From JAPPLB01 sp965204095 (lineage in GTDB: Bacteria > Acidobacteriota > Terriglobia > Bryobacterales > UBA6623), in the NCBI GenBank assembly GCA_965204095.1, contig OZ241991.1, forward strand, positions 2,170,001 to 2,234,000: a stretch of DNA of 64,000 nt, written 5' to 3'. The position numbers and the translations under genes were made by a program. Shown here piece after piece: positions 61,166-64,000 of this stretch (within the stretch, counting starts at the first letter, position 1; every line of letters begins with the position of its first letter). Under the pieces are notes generated by a model. That model ran no database searches, was not told the DNA's origin, and worked only from the letters and a program-made list of their open reading frames with translations.

Positions 61166-61672
61166 ATGGCTTCTTCATCCCGCCAACACTCACATCGACA
61201 CCGCAATGCCAACCCTGCCACCCGCTCTCCTTTGCCCCACAATCTTGCCGATCTGCTCGCCCTCGCCGTCAGAGACGCCCGCCGCCTCGATGCCGCTTCC
61301 TACATCCCTCACAGCGGCAACTGGCATTTCCCCACTCAGAAAGGCATTTGCGAAGTCTGCCTGGCCGGCAGCGTCATCGCCGTCAGCCTGCGCATCTCGC
61401 GCCAGGTTTACGCGGTTCCCAAAACGTTCACTCCGATCGTGCAACGCCAGCTCCACGCCATCGACTACATGCGTTGCGGTTTGTGGACCCATGCGTTTCT
61501 GATTCTCTACGACCGCTCCGCAGTTCCCTCGATCGCCCAGCGGCTCCGTTCCCTTCCCATGCCGGCCGATGCCAGCTTCCGTTCCTGGCCCGAGTTCAAC
61601 GCCCACCTCGATTCGCTGGAATCCATCATCCCCGAGTTGCGCGAGATCGAGGAGGCCGACCGCAGCCTCTGA
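61166..61672 (+). CDS. CxxCLAG-family paralogue 6 (168 aa)
   Basis: HNLADLLALAVRDARRLDAA, GNWHFP, CEVCLAGSVIAVSL, QLHAIDYMRCGLWTHAFLIL and EFNAHLDSLESIIPELREIE. The first 20 residues are His/Arg/Ser-rich and unlike other members. Confidence 0.7.
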   Translation: MASSSRQHSHRHRNANPATRSPLPHNLADLLALAVRDARRLDAASYIPHSGNWHFPTQKGICEVCLAGSVIAVSLRISRQVYAVPKTFTPIVQRQLHAIDYMRCGLWTHAFLILYDRSAVPSIAQRLRSLPMPADASFRSWPEFNAHLDSLESIIPELREIEEADRSL

Positions 61673-61695
61673 TCCGTATCCGAGCCGTTGCATTC

Positions 61696-61744
61696 GGGTT
61701 CTCCGCTTTCCGCCATTCAGCAGTGAGCGGAAAGCTCCCAACCC
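61696..61744 (+). promoter_or_regulatory. 49-nt hairpin leader, copy 25
   Basis: Canonical stems, loop CATTCAGCAGTGA, CCAGGAGG downstream. Confidence 0.9.
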
Positions 61745-61767
61745 TTGACTCCAGGAGGACGCCTCGC

Positions 61768-62277
61768 ATGACGAACGCCATCATTCATGCCTCGCATGTA
61801 GACAACATCAGCTCCACGCCGTACTCGCTCGACTTGCTGCCCGATACCCTGTTCGAGCTTCTGACCATCTCCATCAACGACGCCCGCAACCTGAATTGGA
61901 ACAACTTCCAACCCGCCTGCGAGCGCTGGTACTGGCCTTCCGAGGAAGGCACGGTCCTCGTATGCCTGGCCGGCTGCGTTCTCGCTCGCGCGTTCCTCAC
62001 TTCGCCGGACCGCGCTTTGTTTCCCCATATGTTCGTTCGCGACACGAGCCGCAAGCTGTACGCCATCAACCACATGAGTCGCGGCAATTTCAGCAGCGCG
62101 TACGAATCTCTCAACAGCAAGCCCGCACCGCTCTCCCTCATGAAGCGTCTTAACCGTTTGCAGTGTCCTACTTCCTGCGATTTCTTCAACTTCGAACGTT
62201 TCTTCGCTCACCTGGATTCTCTCGAAGCCGTCATTGCCGAGCTGCGCGAGATCGAAGAGGCCGACCGCCGCCTCTAG
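61768..62277 (+). CDS. CxxCLAG-family paralogue 7 (169 aa), first Cys lost
   Basis: PDTLFELLTISINDARNLNW, then VLVCLAGCVLARAFL where the usual first Cys is Val, KLYAINHMSRGNFSSAYESL and RFFAHLDSLEAVIAELREIE. WH is WY here. Loss of the first Cys and the His argues that this copy has lost any metal site, or that the site is not essential. Confidence 0.7.
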   Translation: MTNAIIHASHVDNISSTPYSLDLLPDTLFELLTISINDARNLNWNNFQPACERWYWPSEEGTVLVCLAGCVLARAFLTSPDRALFPHMFVRDTSRKLYAINHMSRGNFSSAYESLNSKPAPLSLMKRLNRLQCPTSCDFFNFERFFAHLDSLEAVIAELREIEEADRRL

Positions 62278-62300
62278 CCTGCTTCCCTACCTCTGCAGAC

Positions 62301-62350
62301 GGGTTCTCCGCTTTCCGCCATATACCATTGAGCGGAAAGCTCCCCAACCC
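62301..62350 (+). promoter_or_regulatory. Hairpin leader, copy 26 (50 nt)
   Basis: Canonical stems, loop CATATACCATTGA, one extra C in the 3' internal loop. CGGAGG downstream. Confidence 0.9.
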
Positions 62351-62375
62351 TTTCATCACGGAGGATTCCTTCGAC

Positions 62376-62885
62376 ATGGCCCACATTCCCGTTCCCCTTG
62401 CCTCACGTCACCTTTCGATCGACAACCCCATCATCGAGGACTTGCTGCCCGACACCCTGCACGAGCTGCTCGCCGCCGCCGTCCGCGACGCCCGCCACCT
62501 CAACCCCAATTGCTACTACCCCTCGTTCATGCGCTGGCACCGCACGCGCATGAACGGTCATTGTGAAATCTGCCTGGCCGGCAGCCTCATCGCCCGCACC
62601 TACCGCAGCTCACCCCGCCTCGACATCATGCCCGAGATGTTCTCCCTCGACATCAGGCACAAGCTCTACGCCGTCGACGACATGCGCAACGGCAGGTGGC
62701 CCAGCGCCTACATGGTTCTCCACCAGCGCTCCGCGCCCCCGGCGATCGAGAACCGCCTTCTCTCCCTGCCGAATCCGGCGCACGCCGACTTCAAGGGCTG
62801 GCTTTCGTTCATCGCCCACCTGGACGCGCTGGAACCCATCATCAGCGAGCTGCGCGCGATCGAGCTCGACGCCAGCAAGGCGTGA
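62376..62885 (+). CDS. CxxCLAG-family paralogue 8 (169 aa)
   Basis: LLPDTLHELLAAAVRDARHL, RWHRTR, CEICLAGSLIARTYRSSP, KLYAVDDMRNGRWPSAYMVL and HLDALEPIISELRAIELDAS. It is the closest relative of paralogue 9, sharing RTYRSSP and FKGWL, so this duplication is recent. Confidence 0.7.
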   Translation: MAHIPVPLASRHLSIDNPIIEDLLPDTLHELLAAAVRDARHLNPNCYYPSFMRWHRTRMNGHCEICLAGSLIARTYRSSPRLDIMPEMFSLDIRHKLYAVDDMRNGRWPSAYMVLHQRSAPPAIENRLLSLPNPAHADFKGWLSFIAHLDALEPIISELRAIELDASKA

Positions 62886-62911
62886 TCGCCTCCGCCGACC
62901 CTTCCCTCTGC

Positions 62912-62960
62912 GGGTTCTCCGCTTTCCGCCTGAGCACTGCGAGCGGAAAGCTCCCCACCC
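62912..62960 (+). promoter_or_regulatory. 49-nt hairpin leader, copy 27
   Basis: Inner stem canonical, loop CTGAGCACTGCGA, 3' end CACCC. The Shine-Dalgarno is CGAGG. Confidence 0.9.
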
Positions 62961-62985
62961 TTCATTGCACGAGGATTCAACGATC

Positions 62986-63495
62986 ATGACCGACATTCCC
63001 GTTCCCAACGTTGCCCATCACGTATACGATGACAAGCCCATCACCCAGGACTTGCTGCCCGACACCCTCTACGAGCTGCTTGCGGTCGCCATCAACGACG
63101 CCCGCCAGCTCAACCCGCATGCCTACTGCCCCTCCAGCAAGCGCTGGCACCGCTCCCGCATGGGAAGTCATTGTGAAGTGTGCCTGGCCGGCAGCATCAT
63201 CGCACGGACCTACCGCAGCTCTCCCAACCTCGACATCCTGCCCACGATGTTCTCCCTCCGCATTCGCAAGAAACTCTGCGCCATCGACAACATGCGCTGC
63301 GGAAAGTGGCTCCACGCCTACCTGATGCTCTACGAGACAGCAGCTCCCCTCGCAATCGAAAAACGCCTTTTGGACCTTCCGAAACCCACATACATCGATT
63401 TCAAAGGCTGGCTGCAGTTCAACGCCCACCTGGACTCGCTGGAGCCCATCATGTACGAACTGCGCGCGATCGAGATCGACGCCAAAAAGGCATGA
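62986..63495 (+). CDS. CxxCLAG-family paralogue 9 (169 aa)
   Basis: LLPDTLYELLAVAINDARQL, RWHRSR, CEVCLAGSIIARTYRSSP, KLCAIDNMRCGKWLHAYLML and FNAHLDSLEPIMYELRAIEI. Nearly the same frame of conserved positions as paralogue 8. The differing hairpin loops show that the leader loop changes faster than its stems. Confidence 0.7.
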   Translation: MTDIPVPNVAHHVYDDKPITQDLLPDTLYELLAVAINDARQLNPHAYCPSSKRWHRSRMGSHCEVCLAGSIIARTYRSSPNLDILPTMFSLRIRKKLCAIDNMRCGKWLHAYLMLYETAAPLAIEKRLLDLPKPTYIDFKGWLQFNAHLDSLEPIMYELRAIEIDAKKA

Positions 63496-63522
63496 TCACC
63501 CACGCTAACCCCGTCCTATGAC

Positions 63523-63571
63523 GGGTTCTCCGCTTTCCGCCATTCACCAGTGAGCGGAAAGCTCCAAACCC
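63523..63571 (+). promoter_or_regulatory. 49-nt hairpin leader, copy 28
   Basis: Canonical stems, loop CATTCACCAGTGA. The Shine-Dalgarno is poor (AGAAGAG). Rightmost copy in the window. Confidence 0.88.
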
Positions 63572-63594
63572 ATTCATCCAGAAGAGATCGCCCG

Positions 63595-64000
63595 ATGACA
63601 CGAACCCTCGTACTAGACGACAGCCCCTCTCCCCTCGAAGCCACCATTACCCCTTCGCAACCCATCTTCTACAGCATGAACGATCTTCTCGAAGCTGCCA
63701 TCATCGATGCCCGCGCACTCAATCCCCGCCTCTACCAGCCCAACTACATCGCCTTACACGACGCCTCCGTCAGCGTGCAATGCCAAGTCTGCCTGGCCGG
63801 CAGCCTTATCGCAGGAACCCTTGAAGCAACGCCTGACCAGTCGTACACACCCGAACACTTCGACAGCAACGTTCGCGGCAATCTCGAATCTCTCAACTAC
63901 ATGCGCCAGGGTCATTGGCTGTTTGCGTTCTACGAGTTCTATCGCCACTGGCCGCGTACCTGCATCGAGAACCGACTTCGCAAGCTGCCGAAACCGAACG
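63595..64000 (+). CDS. CxxCLAG-family paralogue 10, cut by window edge
   Basis: 135 codons are present: YSMNDLLEAAIIDARALNPR, then CQVCLAGSLIAGTL and NLESLNYMRQGHWLFAFYEF, stopping at the LRKLPKPN segment. The expected HLDSLE C-terminus lies beyond the window, so the array continues to the right. Confidence 0.7.
   Translation, partial: MTRTLVLDDSPSPLEATITPSQPIFYSMNDLLEAAIIDARALNPRLYQPNYIALHDASVSVQCQVCLAGSLIAGTLEATPDQSYTPEHFDSNVRGNLESLNYMRQGHWLFAFYEFYRHWPRTCIENRLRKLPKPN

Noticed and set aside
47021..63571. The repeated hairpins as integron attC sites separating gene cassettes
   Set aside because: The array resembles cassettes, but the hairpin has GGGTT on the left and AACCC on the right, opposite to attC boxes; it is fused to the Shine-Dalgarno of the following gene and no integron integrase is seen.
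47000..63600. Recurrent peptides of the FSAFRQ, VLRFPP and GSPLSAR type in many reading frames
   Set aside because: They are the hairpin leader translated in its three frames, not a protein repeat. Only the DUF29-like gene at 59601 truly reads into a leader.

Overview
The window joins two kinds of DNA of the same high-GC type. Positions 1 to about 17,300 look chromosomal and point to an Acidobacteriota bacterium, probably Bryobacterales/Solibacterales. The reasons are an ADOP-type duplicated FtsX permease, a cytochrome/DUF1549/DUF1553 protein paired with a Tat-exported DUF1501 protein, a PHP-domain lipoprotein and a ThuA-domain protein. This placement is an inference from gene families, not from a marker gene. 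No tRNA, rRNA or CRISPR array was seen.

From 17,341 onward the content is that of a conjugative plasmid, integrated or forming part of a large replicon. A RepA-type initiator gene is followed by twelve direct iterons (18,533-18,819). Then come the first type IV secretion genes (VirB2, VirB3 and VirB4-like, 18,977-22,032) and a block of small genes, winged-helix/nuclease-like and primase-like genes, a barrel protein and a membrane spermidine-synthase-like protein (22,037-27,750). Next are three ArdC-type anti-restriction modules, the first fused behind about 23 ankyrin repeats (27,734-33,722), then a noncoding region rich in inverted repeats (33,723-34,341) and a PAPS-reductase-family gene. 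The rest of the secretion system follows: VirD4/TraG and VirB11 (35,366-38,616), a proline-rich secreted protein, and VirB9, VirB10, VirB5, VirB6 and VirB8-like genes (41,621-46,434). No relaxase could be recognised.

From 47,000 to the right edge lies an all-plus-strand array of about 30 small genes: NADAR, DUF3560-like, ribbon-helix-helix and zinc-ribbon proteins, two DUF29-like proteins, and ten tandem paralogues of an unrecognised protein of about 160-178 residues carrying a CxxCLAG motif.

The most striking feature is a conserved hairpin found 28 times (two in the ArdC/PAPS region, 26 in the right-hand array), 24 of them exactly 49 nt long. Each sits directly before the Shine-Dalgarno sequence of a gene. 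It has a five-base-pair outer stem (GGGTT/AACCC), a pyrimidine internal loop (CTCC/TCCC), a nine-base-pair inner stem (GCTTTCCGC/GCGGAAAGC) and a 13-nt loop of variable sequence. Four copies carry compensatory base changes, which argues for selected base pairing. It is absent from the secretion genes and present before anti-restriction and accessory genes. A shared RNA-level (or single-stranded-DNA-level) control element for genes needed on entry into a new host is the leading hypothesis.
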